Source: a virus. Taken from it: a DNA stretch of 39,067 nt. Location of the stretch: the IMG/VR virus record IMGVR_UViG_3300002460_000075, positions 1,766-40,832 of that record, one strand, 5' to 3'. This document shows positions 7,172-14,661 of the stretch, in pieces. The notes below the pieces were generated by a model that saw nothing but the letters and a program-made list of their open reading frames with translations, was not told where the DNA came from and did not search any database. The translations under genes were made by a program, and so were the position numbers. Each line of letters opens with the position of its first letter. The first letter of the stretch is position 1.

Positions 7172-7489
7172 ATGGAAGAAAAAAAAGAGGTACGGCTAAA
7201 TGAAATAGAAAGAGATGAACTAAATGAAGGTCAAGCTCTTTATGAGATGACAAAAACAGCGGGTTTTGAAATTTTGAGAAAAAAATTAGAAGATTTAGGA
7301 TTTCATTCATGGGTTGATCCGCGAAACGCCCCTAATCAAAAAGAATGGGAGTGGAGAGAGCTAAATGGTTTTCATGCGGCAAATGTCGCTAAAGAACTTT
7401 TAGAATGGATACAGAAATCTATTAGTCATTCCGAATATCTTGAAAAGAAAAAGAGAGGTGAAATAAAAATTCAAGCAATGAAAATATGA
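7172..7489 (+). CDS. Hypothetical protein downstream of portal (105 aa)
   Basis: A 105-residue charged, helical protein; WVDPRNAPNQKEWEWRELNG is a distinctive aromatic segment near residues 48-67. No named family. It starts five bases after the portal stop and its TGA overlaps the next ATG, so it is part of the portal operon. Small proteins in this position in SU10-like phages are of unknown function. Confidence 0.6.
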   Translation: MEEKKEVRLNEIERDELNEGQALYEMTKTAGFEILRKKLEDLGFHSWVDPRNAPNQKEWEWRELNGFHAANVAKELLEWIQKSISHSEYLEKKKRGEIKIQAMKI

Positions 7490-7632
7490 TAAAAGAATTT
7501 TGGAAAAAAATCAAAAACATTTGGACAATCCATGAACCTAAATTAAAGGTTAAAAGAAAGAGGAGGGTAAAAAAATATGCCAGTAAAAAGCAGGGTACAA
7601 GCAAGACTTATGGGGTTGATTGCCAGTGGTAA
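7486..7632 (+). CDS. Possible small basic peptide overlapping the next gene (48 aa)
   Basis: The frame opens at an ATGA overlap with the preceding gene and encodes MIKEFWKKIKNIW followed by an Arg/Lys-rich stretch (KVKRKRRVKK). Its 3' half overlaps the better supported gene at 7577 by 56 bases in another frame. The start overlap and the sensible first 25 residues favour translation; the long overlap argues against. The GAGGAGGG that encodes its Arg run serves as the ribosome site of the next gene. Confidence 0.35.
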   Translation: MIKEFWKKIKNIWTIHEPKLKVKRKRRVKKYASKKQGTSKTYGVDCQW

Positions 7633-7738
7633 GAAAAAAATTAAGGGTTTATCTAGATTTAAAGCAAAAGAATATTTGAGGGGAGTCAAAGTAAAGAAAT
7701 TACCATTAAGAAAAAAGAAAAAGAAATATGGCAGATAA
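7577..7738 (+). CDS. Small basic phage protein, DUF3008-like (53 aa)
   Basis: A 53-residue very basic protein: MPVKSRVQARLMGLIASGKK, then KGLSRFKAKEYLRG and a Lys-rich tail. The pattern MP-x-KS-x-x-Q-x-RLM with a Lys-Gly-Leu-Ser segment is widespread in phage portal-capsid regions and resembles DUF3008. Function unknown; the charge suggests DNA or capsid-lumen binding. The start is secure: GGAGGG at 7562-7567 lies ten bases before ATG 7577. It overlaps the next gene by 11 bases. Confidence 0.65.
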   Translation: MPVKSRVQARLMGLIASGKKKIKGLSRFKAKEYLRGVKVKKLPLRKKKKKYGR

Positions 7739-7979
7739 AATTCTTCCCCCGATGCCGCCATCGGATGAAGGTTCATTAAGAATTAATTCTAAGGCTCGTG
7801 ATTTTTGGAAGTTGAATGAAGTTGTTCACGAACAAATTCAGCCTGATAGAAAGTGTCCGCATGAGTTCAAAGTAGCGCCTAGTGGAGCAAAATGCACTAA
7901 GTGTCACTTTGGTCTTATTGGCCATATAGAAGTTAGAAAAGGTAAGCTTTTTCACAAGGGTAAACCAATCAACTTCTAA
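7728..7979 (+). CDS. Small zinc-ribbon phage protein (83 aa)
   Basis: An 83-residue protein with CPHEFKVAPSGAKCTKCHFGL at about residues 43-63, a Cys-His/Cys-Cys metal site followed by GHIEVRKGKLFHKGKPI, a short beta-rich end. This arrangement (Pro-rich start, C-x-H, C-x-x-C, G-K-x-x-x-x-G-K-P-I end) recurs in small proteins between portal and capsid genes of environmental phages. No function is assigned. It closes the portal operon; about 110 bases of structured leader separate it from the scaffold gene. Confidence 0.6.
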   Translation: MADKILPPMPPSDEGSLRINSKARDFWKLNEVVHEQIQPDRKCPHEFKVAPSGAKCTKCHFGLIGHIEVRKGKLFHKGKPINF

Positions 7980-7992
7980 TTGCACATTTACA

Positions 7993-8048
7993 GGTTGTTG
8001 GGGAAATTTATATTTTCACAACCGCCTTGTCCCTTTGCGTAGGGGACA
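7993..8048 (+). promoter_or_regulatory. Two hairpins in the scaffold-gene leader
   Basis: GGTTGT (7993-7998) can pair with ACAACC (8018-8023), and TGTCCC (8028-8033) with GGGACA (8043-8048) around a nine-base loop. Neither is followed by a T-tract. They lie upstream of the GGGGGTGA ribosome site of the scaffold-like gene and may protect or regulate the mRNA. No promoter of the TAGT type is seen here. Confidence 0.4.
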
Positions 8049-8090
8049 TGATAAATACTTCGCATTTGAAAGGGGGTGAAACCAGTAAAC

Positions 8091-8987
8091 ATGCCAGAAC
8101 CAACACAAAGTGTCGTATCACAACTAGATCCTACTACTCCAGTAGTGGCGGCGTCGCCAGATCAGCCTACGGTTACACCAGCGGCCCCTATGACAACAAC
8201 GCCATTATCAGAGGATACAAGAGAAAGGACGCGCGTTCAATTTGAAAAATTGATTGATAGTAATAAACGTTTATTTGAATCAAATCAAGCTCTTATGAAA
8301 GAGATTCAACAGAGAAATCAATCAACCCAAACTTTTGCGCCGATTCAGAATGTTCCGTCAACTACGAACCAACCAACTCGAGTAAACCCACAAGATTTTA
8401 TTGAAACTGATCCTACAACGGGTGAGTCGGTAGTTAATGTAGAAAAAATGAAGACTCATATTGCCGAAATTAATCAAAAGGCGAGTAGAGTCGAACAAGC
8501 GATGGAATCTTATATAAAGTCAGCGGAATCAAGAGAAATTGATCGTCAAAATAAGGAGGCATTTACCACTTATCCAGAACTTAATCCAAAAGACGAGAAG
8601 ACTTTTAATCAAAGTTTTAATAAACAAGTTCGCGGAGTTTTGATTGATTCGATGTATAACGCAGACGATTATGGAGGCCGTCCTTTAACTTTTAAGGAGG
8701 CGGCGGATTTTATTAAGATACAGACACAAACACAACAGCCGACACCAACGACTGATGAGGAAAAAGCAAAAAAAGAGGCTGAGGAAGCCGCTAAAAAAGC
8801 TAAGGAACTCAAACAGCAAGGCTCAACCCAAGTTCCATCTCAACCAGGTAATCCACCTGCACCAACTAACGATGCAGAATTACAGGAGTTGAGATTTAAA
8901 ACAAGAATGGGTAATACAGAAGCGCTTGCAAAACGATTGGTTAATACACCTCATATTCTTCCAAAAGAAGCTAAAGAGGTGTCCTGA
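8091..8987 (+). CDS. Scaffold-like / capsid assembly protein
   Basis: A 298-residue acidic-then-basic protein between portal and capsid genes, the position of the scaffold. Residues 1-50 are Pro/Thr-rich and disordered; about 45-75 (RERTRVQFEKLIDSNKRLFE) and 120-160 are helical, coiled-coil-like; an Ala/Lys/Glu helix (EEAAKKAKELKQQ) precedes a Pro-rich linker and a conserved C-terminal helix (ELRFKTRMGNTEALAKRL). This layout is typical of capsid scaffolds, which are lost or cleaved on maturation. ATG 8091 follows GGGGGTGA (8072-8079); GTG 8076 would add five residues but sits within that site. Confidence 0.65.
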   Translation: MPEPTQSVVSQLDPTTPVVAASPDQPTVTPAAPMTTTPLSEDTRERTRVQFEKLIDSNKRLFESNQALMKEIQQRNQSTQTFAPIQNVPSTTNQPTRVNPQDFIETDPTTGESVVNVEKMKTHIAEINQKASRVEQAMESYIKSAESREIDRQNKEAFTTYPELNPKDEKTFNQSFNKQVRGVLIDSMYNADDYGGRPLTFKEAADFIKIQTQTQQPTPTTDEEKAKKEAEEAAKKAKELKQQGSTQVPSQPGNPPAPTNDAELQELRFKTRMGNTEALAKRLVNTPHILPKEAKEVS

Positions 8988-8996
8988 TAAGGAGAG

Positions 8997-9043
8997 ATTT
9001 CCATACAAACTCCCTTATCGGGAGTTATAAACAGTATGGAAAT
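8997..9043 (+). promoter_or_regulatory. Long hairpin upstream of the capsid gene
   Basis: A nested perfect inverted repeat: outer arms ATTTCCATAC (8997-9006) and GTATGGAAAT (9034-9043), inner arms AACTCCC (9008-9014) and GGGAGTT (9020-9026) around loop TTATC. There are 17 base pairs in all with one small internal loop and no T-tract. It starts about ten bases after the scaffold stop and ends some 16 bases before the capsid ribosome site. It may be an RNA-processing or mRNA-stabilising element allowing higher capsid output. Confidence 0.65.
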
Positions 9044-9073
9044 TGAAAGGAAAGGAAGAGGGGGTGAATATAT

Positions 9074-9982
9074 ATGGCCTGGGGATTAATAACTTATCAA
9101 GATGCAGCTAGAAGAGAGGATTTGCTTGATGTTATCGGCGATATAAGTCCCGATGAAACACCTTTGATGACCTTATTTGGTACATCGGAGGCTAAGAACA
9201 CGTTGCACGAATGGCTAGAGTATAACATCTCACGTCCAACATCTGTTAGTGTGGACGCGGAAGGTGCGGATACTGTTTTTTCCGATTTAACTCAACCATC
9301 AAGAGTAAACAACGTAACTCAAATCATTAAGCAGCCTATTCAGGTTTCACGAACTGAAAGAAAAGTAAACGTAGCGGCTATGGGCGATCCATACGCATGG
9401 CAGAAAGCAGACGGTCTTAGACAACTTAAGATGAAGATGGAATACTCTATTCTTAACGCGGTTAAGGCTTCTGGTTCATCAGGATCTGCCCGTCAAATGG
9501 ATGGAATTGATGCATTTATAACTTCTGTCGTAACAAATAGAGATTCTGGAACTTCGTTTTCAGAACAAGAACTTAACGATATGACAGCAGATGCATATGA
9601 TACGGTTCGCGCAGATAAAATATTCGATATGGTTTTATGTACCGTAAGAATAAAGCAAGCGGTTGCTGGCTTCGGTGGAAACGCAACTCGATATATTGAT
9701 GCTAAAGAACGAAGATTAACAAAAGATATTCTTGTTTATGACTCAGCTGTGGGATCACATAGAATTATGCATCACAGAGACGTTCGAAACGACGCGGGGT
9801 CTACTACAGTTTATGGACTTAGGGAAGATTTGCACAAAGTGGCATATCTGGATAAACCTATGTTTGAAGAACTTGGAAAGATTGGAGACGCCGACAGAGG
9901 ACATTGGGTAACAGAATTTACTCTTGAGGTACTCGAAGAAAGCGGAGACCTTAAGAGAACTGGATACGCTCAAGCTGGTTAA
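9074..9982 (+). CDS. Major capsid protein, SU10-like (DUF5309), HK97 fold
   Basis: The 302-residue product matches the SU10-type major capsid pattern: DISPDETPLMTLFG (about residues 23-36), then NTLHEWLEYNISRP with the EGAD and QPSRVNNVTQIIKQ segments, VSRTERKVN, and a helical spine (GLRQLKMKMEYSILNAVKAS, about 114-133) followed by RQMDGIDAFI. These are conserved in the DUF5309 family, which takes the HK97 fold and forms the icosahedral shell. No protease or delta domain is fused. Translation is strong: GGGGGTGA at 9060-9067 is six bases from ATG 9074, behind a long hairpin. Confidence 0.85.
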   Translation: MAWGLITYQDAARREDLLDVIGDISPDETPLMTLFGTSEAKNTLHEWLEYNISRPTSVSVDAEGADTVFSDLTQPSRVNNVTQIIKQPIQVSRTERKVNVAAMGDPYAWQKADGLRQLKMKMEYSILNAVKASGSSGSARQMDGIDAFITSVVTNRDSGTSFSEQELNDMTADAYDTVRADKIFDMVLCTVRIKQAVAGFGGNATRYIDAKERRLTKDILVYDSAVGSHRIMHHRDVRNDAGSTTVYGLREDLHKVAYLDKPMFEELGKIGDADRGHWVTEFTLEVLEESGDLKRTGYAQAG

Positions 9983-9989
9983 GAGTTTA

Positions 9990-10112
9990 ATGTTGATTTT
10001 GGCTGAAGGAAAAATAAAACGTAGGGTTTCTTTCACCTCTACTATTCCTAAAAAAAAGAAAGACAGGGCTTCAGGGGTTGCCAAGACTGGCTGGAGCCCA
10101 CAATTTTTATGA
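9990..10112 (+). CDS. Hypothetical small basic protein (40 aa)
   Basis: A 40-residue product beginning MLILAEGKIKRRVSF and ending GWSPQFL, basic in the middle (IPKKKKDR). ATG 9990 lies seven bases after the capsid stop and the TGA overlaps the next ATG (10109), so the gene fits the operon. A longer in-frame start at 9924 lies within the capsid gene and is unlikely. No family recognised. Confidence 0.45.
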   Translation: MLILAEGKIKRRVSFTSTIPKKKKDRASGVAKTGWSPQFL

Positions 10113-10492
10113 CATTTTTAGTTAAGGATAATGGAAAAATAAGAAAAGCGGAAAGCGTGCAAGCTGCTGAAAAAGTTATAGAATTAAGGAAGAATAAAGA
10201 CGTATGGACGGTTATTGATGAATTAATTCAACTTTGGGCGAAAGTTGCCCCAGATGAGGAACAGGCTGTAAAAATGAATGTTGCTGATTATCGTGAAGCT
10301 CAACATGATAAAAAGTTTGCACAAACATTAGGAGGAAAACAGTTTGAAAGAAGATTCACTTTAGCTTTTCCCCGTAGTCTCATGCTGATGATTCGTTCTC
10401 AATATAAAGTGTATGAGCTACCAATGGATAGGAAGTTTTTTTTTGAGTTTGCTCGTCGTTACCCAGTATTTCAGATCCCTGAAAAATTATGA
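10109..10492 (+). CDS. Hypothetical structural-region protein (127 aa)
   Basis: A 127-residue protein just after the capsid gene, starting at an ATGA overlap and itself ending in an ATGA overlap with the next gene. The C-terminal half has an aromatic, basic stretch (FERRFTLAFPRSLMLMIR, about residues 75-92; then FFFEFARRYPVF). No named family. Its position, where head-completion proteins are usual, suggests a virion or connector role, but it could be a non-structural chaperone. Confidence 0.55.
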   Translation: MTFLVKDNGKIRKAESVQAAEKVIELRKNKDVWTVIDELIQLWAKVAPDEEQAVKMNVADYREAQHDKKFAQTLGGKQFERRFTLAFPRSLMLMIRSQYKVYELPMDRKFFFEFARRYPVFQIPEKL

Positions 10493-10893
10493 AAACATTA
10501 CAACAATTAGAGAGAGAATATTTTGTAAGAAAGGTAGGGGGTGCCAATAATACAGAACCACTTAATAACATTAAACGACGTTATTTTGTTTCTTTTTTAA
10601 CAGGTTATTCTGTTGGACCTAATGTTCATTTAGATGAACTTGAAAGTAATTGGTTAGTTAAAACAATTACCGATAAAGGTGGAACCGTTAACGATGATGA
10701 CGATTATACTGCTTTATGGAAAATAGCCGTGGCGCAATTTGGTCAAACACCTTCTGCTTATTTAGCTGATAATCAAAGGATATTTTATGTTTATAGTTTA
10801 TTGTCGTCTGCTTCTCCAAGCGCCTCACCAAGTCTCTCACCAAGTCTCTCTCCAAGTATTTCACCATCAATTAGTCCAAGCCCGTCAGAATGA
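10489..10893 (+). CDS. Structural-type protein with Ser/Pro-rich tail
   Basis: A 134-residue protein. Residues 1-105 form a compact domain (LEREYFVRKVGG at the start, YSVGPNVHLDELESNWLV in the middle) of unknown family; the short helical layout resembles head-tail joining or tail-tube-proximal proteins. Residues 107-134 are a low-complexity tail of SPSL/SPSI units. The same tail type, much longer, ends two other structural-type proteins (21601 and 37653). It sits at the end of the capsid operon, directly before the first glycan island, so the tail may be exposed on the virion and modified (inference). Confidence 0.65.
   Translation: MKTLQQLEREYFVRKVGGANNTEPLNNIKRRYFVSFLTGYSVGPNVHLDELESNWLVKTITDKGGTVNDDDDYTALWKIAVAQFGQTPSAYLADNQRIFYVYSLLSSASPSASPSLSPSLSPSISPSISPSPSE
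10807..10890 (+). repeat. Ser/Pro repeat tail, short copy
   Basis: About 27 codons of repeating Ser-x-Ser-Pro units (SPSLSPSLSPSISPSISPS) at the end of the gene at 10489. It shares its codon patterns (TCT-CCA-AGT, ATT-TCA-CCA) with the longer arrays at 22003 and 38967. Confidence 0.8.
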
Positions 10894-10895
10894 AC

Positions 10896-10925
10896 TTGAC
10901 AAATACGTTGTTAGTCGATTATCTT
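10896..10925 (+). promoter_or_regulatory. TAGT-type phage promoter P4 (first glycan island)
   Basis: TTGACA (10896-10901), TAGT (10912-10915), four bases, TATCTT (10920-10925), 18-base spacer. It starts three bases after the stop of the Ser/Pro-tailed gene and drives the small basic gene at 10944 and probably the glycosyltransferases beyond. No terminator lies between this promoter and the gene, unlike P3, P5 and P7. Confidence 0.7.
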
Positions 10926-10943
10926 CGGAGGTAGGTGAATTTT

Positions 10944-11051
10944 ATGGCAAAAAAGAAAAATAAAAAACTAAAAAAAGGTTATAAACACATGATGCCCGAA
11001 ACGCACAAAAAAATGAGCAGGAGCGGGTTTGGTGCTTTTATACATAAATAA
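10944..11051 (+). CDS. Small basic protein (35 aa)
   Basis: A 35-residue very basic product, MAKKKNKKLKKGYKHMMPE, ending RSGFGAFIHK. It has the strong ribosome site GGAGGTAGGTGA just upstream and its own promoter P4, so it is probably translated well. No family recognised; the charge suggests nucleic-acid binding. A small hairpin (AAGCG/CGCTT, near 11060-11074) lies between it and the next gene. Confidence 0.55.
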   Translation: MAKKKNKKLKKGYKHMMPETHKKMSRSGFGAFIHK

Positions 11052-11088
11052 AATCGAACAAGCGTTAATCGCTTAGTGATGAACAATA

Positions 11089-12930
11089 ATGAAAGAAAAA
11101 CAACCAATGCTTTTTCTGAACATGATTCTAAAAGAAACAGAATCGGTTAAGATGGTTAAGCGTTCAATTAACTCAATAAAAGACTACGTTGATGGAATGT
11201 ATATTACCGTCACATATGAAAAAGAAAGACCCACGGCTTCTCCTCTTGTAAAACTTCTTCAAAAATATAAAGTTAATATTTCTTACTTTAAATGGATAAA
11301 AAGATTTGATATTGCCCGTCAGTTTGCTTTAGATCAGATACCAAAAGGTAATCATATTTTTATGATTTGGATAGACTGTGATGATATTTTGCGTGGCGGA
11401 GAACAGTTACGATCTATTTTGGAAGACATGGAGCGATACAAGCAAACTGCGGTTTATCTTCGCTATTGGTATCAAGTCGAATTAGATAAGAATGGTGATA
11501 TTAGGGAAGTTTTAATTGAACATAAAAGGGAAAGGATTATCAGAAATGACGGTACGTGGAAGTGGATTGGAGATTTACATGAAACTTTAATTGAACAACA
11601 ATATGATAACTTGATAAAAGTTTATAGAAAAGAAGCTTTGGTAATTCATTTATCTACTCATGAACGTGGAGAAGCAGCGTTAAAAAGAAATATTGAGATT
11701 TTAGAAAATCAAATGGGGAGGAAAAAGGGTAAAGATCCACGGACCCTTGCTTATCTTGGTAAGGCATATTTTGATAAGGGTCGAACAGTAGAAGAAAAAA
11801 AAAGAGAGGAGTTTTTAAATAAAGCTTTACCTTTATTTCATAAATATTTGCGGGGGGCGGGAGCCCCTGGGTCAGAAAATTATATTGAGGCTTCAGGTTG
11901 GAGAGAGGAAAGAGCAACTGTATGGGCCAATGTAGGAGAAATTGCTATTCTTCAGAATCGCCCTGAGATTGCTGTACAGGCATTTCAGAAGGCAATTGAC
12001 GAGGCATATGAATTTCCAAAATACTATATAGATTTAGCTATGGCTTATACAATGGTAAAAGACTATAAGCGTGCTCGTCATTGGTTGTCAGTTGGAACTG
12101 GAGTTAAAATGCCTAAAACTACTGTTATCACTTTTCCAAAAGAATTGAAAATGAGAGCTCTTCAAGTAGCAATGGATATTAACATGAACGAGAATAAATT
12201 GGAACAAGCACGGGAAAATGGAAAAATGTTATTAGAGCTTACCCCAGAAGATAAAACTAACCAACAAAATTTAGTAGTTATTAATGGGTTAATTGAGTTT
12301 AATCGTGCTTGCCAATCGGTGGTTTTTTTAGGTAAATATTTAGAAAAAGAAAAGAAGAAAGATAAATTAATTCATTTAGTTAAGTCAATTCCCGACAGTA
12401 TGCAACGGGAAAGATTCGCAACTCAAATGAAACATGCTTTCTTACCTAAAAAAGTTTGGGAGAAGCATGAAATAACAATTCTCTGCGGACCATCTTTTGA
12501 AAAATGGTCGCCAAAATCAATCAAAACTGGAATTGGAGGATCAGAAGAGGCGGTTATTAGAATGTCTGAATATTTAACCAAGCTTGGGTGGAAAGTCACG
12601 GTTTATTCTGATCCGCGGGAAGACGTTGGTGAGTATGAGGGTGTTAATTACCGACCATGGTATGAAATAAATTCCAAAGATTCATTTAATATTTTAATTT
12701 TATGGAGAAGTATTGGTTTTGTAGACATTAATCCGCAGGCTAAGTTTATAATGGTTTGGATGCATGATGTCCCAGGACCTGATTTTACTGAGGAAAGAGT
12801 TAATAAATTGGATAAAATTGCAGTTCTTAGTGAATATCATAAAAGTCTATTTAGGTTATTTAAGGATGGTATCGCAACGTCAATGCCAAAAACAAAATTC
12901 TTTTTAACAAGTAATGGAATAAAAATATGA
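11089..12930 (+). CDS. Glycosyltransferase GT2-TPR-GT4, N-terminal part (split gene)
   Basis: A 613-residue fragment of a large three-part enzyme. Residues 1-200 are a GT-A (GT2) domain beginning LNMILKETES with the metal-binding IDCDD at 95-99; about 205-430 are TPR-like helical repeats (RTLAYLGKAYFDKGR, YYIDLAMAYTMVKDY); 470-613 are the N-terminal half of a GT-B (GT4) domain with GIGGSEEAVIRMSEYL. It ends abruptly at LTSNGIKI, where GT4 enzymes normally cross to their C-terminal half; that half is encoded at 13528, after an HNH gene. GT2-TPR enzymes often glycosylate proteins or peptides. Confidence 0.85.
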   Translation: MKEKQPMLFLNMILKETESVKMVKRSINSIKDYVDGMYITVTYEKERPTASPLVKLLQKYKVNISYFKWIKRFDIARQFALDQIPKGNHIFMIWIDCDDILRGGEQLRSILEDMERYKQTAVYLRYWYQVELDKNGDIREVLIEHKRERIIRNDGTWKWIGDLHETLIEQQYDNLIKVYRKEALVIHLSTHERGEAALKRNIEILENQMGRKKGKDPRTLAYLGKAYFDKGRTVEEKKREEFLNKALPLFHKYLRGAGAPGSENYIEASGWREERATVWANVGEIAILQNRPEIAVQAFQKAIDEAYEFPKYYIDLAMAYTMVKDYKRARHWLSVGTGVKMPKTTVITFPKELKMRALQVAMDINMNENKLEQARENGKMLLELTPEDKTNQQNLVVINGLIEFNRACQSVVFLGKYLEKEKKKDKLIHLVKSIPDSMQRERFATQMKHAFLPKKVWEKHEITILCGPSFEKWSPKSIKTGIGGSEEAVIRMSEYLTKLGWKVTVYSDPREDVGEYEGVNYRPWYEINSKDSFNILILWRSIGFVDINPQAKFIMVWMHDVPGPDFTEERVNKLDKIAVLSEYHKSLFRLFKDGIATSMPKTKFFLTSNGIKI

Positions 12931-13550
12931 AAAAACGTACTTATATTAGAACCAAAAATCATAAGAAATTAATGAGTAAAATTTTGACAGGTCGTATATT
13001 TAGTATTAGACACAAAAAGAAAATAAGTGAAAATCATGCAGATGTTGGAGGTAATAAAAATCCAAATTGGAAAGGTGGAGTATCAAAAATATTGAGAAAA
13101 TGTGAAAATTGTTCTAAGAAATTTTTCATTCAACAATCAAAAATAAAATTTAATAGAGGGAAATACTGTTCTAGAATGTGTCGGAACATGAAACAGGGAG
13201 AAAGAATATTAGGAAAAAATCATTGGAATTGGCAGGGTGGTAAAACAAATATAATGGAACGTATTAGAGCATTATCTAAATATAAAAAATGGAGAAATGG
13301 AGTTTATATAAGAGATAAATATTTATGTGTAATATGTAAGAAAAATCATGATTTCAATGCCGATCATATTGTTCCACTAAGCATATTAATTAGAAAAAAT
13401 AATATTTCTACATTAGAACAAGCAATAGAATGTCAAGATTTATGGAATATTAATAATGGTAGAACTTTATGTGAGTATTGCCACAGCCAGACCGATACAT
13501 ATCTTAATAGTTCGATGGTAAAAGATTATGGAAAATTTAGATTTAACTAA
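12927..13550 (+). CDS. HNH homing endonuclease inserted in a glycosyltransferase gene
   Basis: A 207-residue protein with a NUMOD3-like N-terminal segment (SIRHKKKISENH, then GNKNPNWKGG), a Cys4 zinc finger (CENCSKKF to YCSRMCRN, about residues 53-80) and an HNH nuclease core (CVICKKNHDFNADHIVPLS, then RTLCEYCHSQTDTY). It probably makes site-specific breaks that copy its own gene. Its ATG overlaps the stop of the upstream glycosyltransferase half (ATGA) and its 3' end overlaps the start of the downstream half, so it splits one gene with almost no spare DNA and no room for an intron. Confidence 0.85.
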   Translation: MKKRTYIRTKNHKKLMSKILTGRIFSIRHKKKISENHADVGGNKNPNWKGGVSKILRKCENCSKKFFIQQSKIKFNRGKYCSRMCRNMKQGERILGKNHWNWQGGKTNIMERIRALSKYKKWRNGVYIRDKYLCVICKKNHDFNADHIVPLSILIRKNNISTLEQAIECQDLWNINNGRTLCEYCHSQTDTYLNSSMVKDYGKFRFN

Positions 13551-14184
13551 AACAGACAGAAACCCACACCGATTAATTTATATGTCTTCCCCTGACCGTG
13601 GACTTCCTTATCTTCTTAAAAATTGGCCGTTAATTAAAAAAGAAGTTTCAGATGCGGAACTACATATATTTTATGGGTTTAAGGTTTTTGACGCAATGCA
13701 CGTTAACAACCCAGCAAAATTAAAATGGAAAAGTGACGTAATAGCTATGATGAAACAAAAAGATATAGTTTATCATGATCGGGTTGGTCATAATGTTTTA
13801 AATATAGAAATTGCCAAATCTGGTATTTGGGCTTATCCAACAGACTTTCAGGAAATTTCCTGTATAAATGCCATGCGTGCCCAAGCTTGGGGAGCTATTC
13901 CAGTTGTAACAGATTATGCTGCTTTAACTGAAACAGTAAGAAATGGATTAAGGGTAGATGTAGATATTAGGACAGAAGAAGGACAAAAGGAATATTTCAA
14001 GGTTTTGATTGATCTCATGAAGGATGAAAAAAGACAGGAAGAAATTCGTAAAACCATGATGCCTTGGGCAAAAGATTATTTTTTATGGAGTGATGTTGCA
14101 AAGAAATGGGATGAATTATTTAGAATTAAATTACAGTATCCAGAAAGGAAATTTGAAGTAAATTTGAAAGCAGGAGGTGAATAA
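13528..14184 (+). CDS. Glycosyltransferase GT4, C-terminal half (split gene)
   Basis: A 218-residue product that is the nucleotide-sugar-binding half of a GT-B enzyme. RLIYMSSPDRGLPYLL (residues 16-31) is the typical first strand after the domain crossover; AYPTDFQEISCINAMRAQAWG with VVTDYAALTETV carries the donor-site acid motif. It continues from the point where the product of 11089 breaks off (SNGI, then D-L-T-K). ATG 13528 overlaps the HNH stop by 23 bases. Both halves look undamaged, so they may assemble as a two-subunit enzyme (inference). Confidence 0.8.
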   Translation: MENLDLTKTDRNPHRLIYMSSPDRGLPYLLKNWPLIKKEVSDAELHIFYGFKVFDAMHVNNPAKLKWKSDVIAMMKQKDIVYHDRVGHNVLNIEIAKSGIWAYPTDFQEISCINAMRAQAWGAIPVVTDYAALTETVRNGLRVDVDIRTEEGQKEYFKVLIDLMKDEKRQEEIRKTMMPWAKDYFLWSDVAKKWDELFRIKLQYPERKFEVNLKAGGE

Positions 14185-14186
14185 AA

Positions 14187-14393
14187 ATGACACAGTTTAA
14201 TGAACCACCGTCTAAAAAGGGTAAGTGCCCAATTTGTGGGAGGGGAGTTATTATAAGGTCTACCCGTTCTAAAGATCCCAATTATTGTTCACAGGTATGC
14301 GCTTCGCAAGAACGTTATTCTACACGATATAAGGGGACAGCTGCGGGACCGATGGATAGACCGACAAAAGTTAGTAGAACTAAATTATCATAA
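14187..14393 (+). CDS. Small zinc-finger protein (68 aa)
   Basis: A 68-residue protein with CPICGRG at about residues 14-20 and YCSQVCASQ at 34-42, forming a Cys4 zinc site like those in DUF2116/MYND-type small proteins. Downstream is a basic disordered tail. The ribosome site AGGAGGTGA ends six bases before its ATG, so expression is strong, like that of structural genes rather than the neighbouring glycosyltransferases. Function unknown. Confidence 0.6.
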   Translation: MTQFNEPPSKKGKCPICGRGVIIRSTRSKDPNYCSQVCASQERYSTRYKGTAAGPMDRPTKVSRTKLS

Positions 14394-14424
14394 TTTATAA
14401 AAATTAAATAGGGGGTGAAAAATT

Positions 14425-14631
14425 GTGGAAAATACAATGAATATAGAACAAATAGGACGGGAGGTTGCAACTCTTGAAGTTTTAGCACGTGCTTTAGCAT
14501 TGGCGACGGATAGTCGATTAATGTCACTAGAACACGGCGGGGCAGTATGGAAGAAATATTTAAAAGATAGGGGGTTTGATGTTCTTCGTCCTGCTTTAAT
14601 TAAAGAACCAGTAAAAGAGAAGACTAAATAA
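14425..14631 (+). CDS. Hypothetical small helical protein (68 aa)
   Basis: A 68-residue mainly helical protein (IGREVATLEVLARALALATD, about residues 10-29) with no named family. Start is GTG 14425, chosen because GGGGGTGA ends six bases before it; the later in-frame ATG 14437 has no such spacing. One of three strongly initiated small genes (14187, 14425, 14662) inside the glycan island, perhaps head or tail accessory proteins. Confidence 0.55.
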   Translation: MENTMNIEQIGREVATLEVLARALALATDSRLMSLEHGGAVWKKYLKDRGFDVLRPALIKEPVKEKTK

Positions 14632-14661
14632 TTTTATTTTAATTAGAGGGAGGTGATAAAT

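Noticed and set aside
8027-8245. Plus-strand ORF of 72 residues at the scaffold start
   Set aside because: It overlaps the scaffold frame and hairpin leader and has no ribosome site, whereas the scaffold gene has one.
12900-13560. Group I or II intron around the HNH gene
   Set aside because: The HNH ORF overlaps the reading frames on both sides, so there is no sequence left for a ribozyme core.
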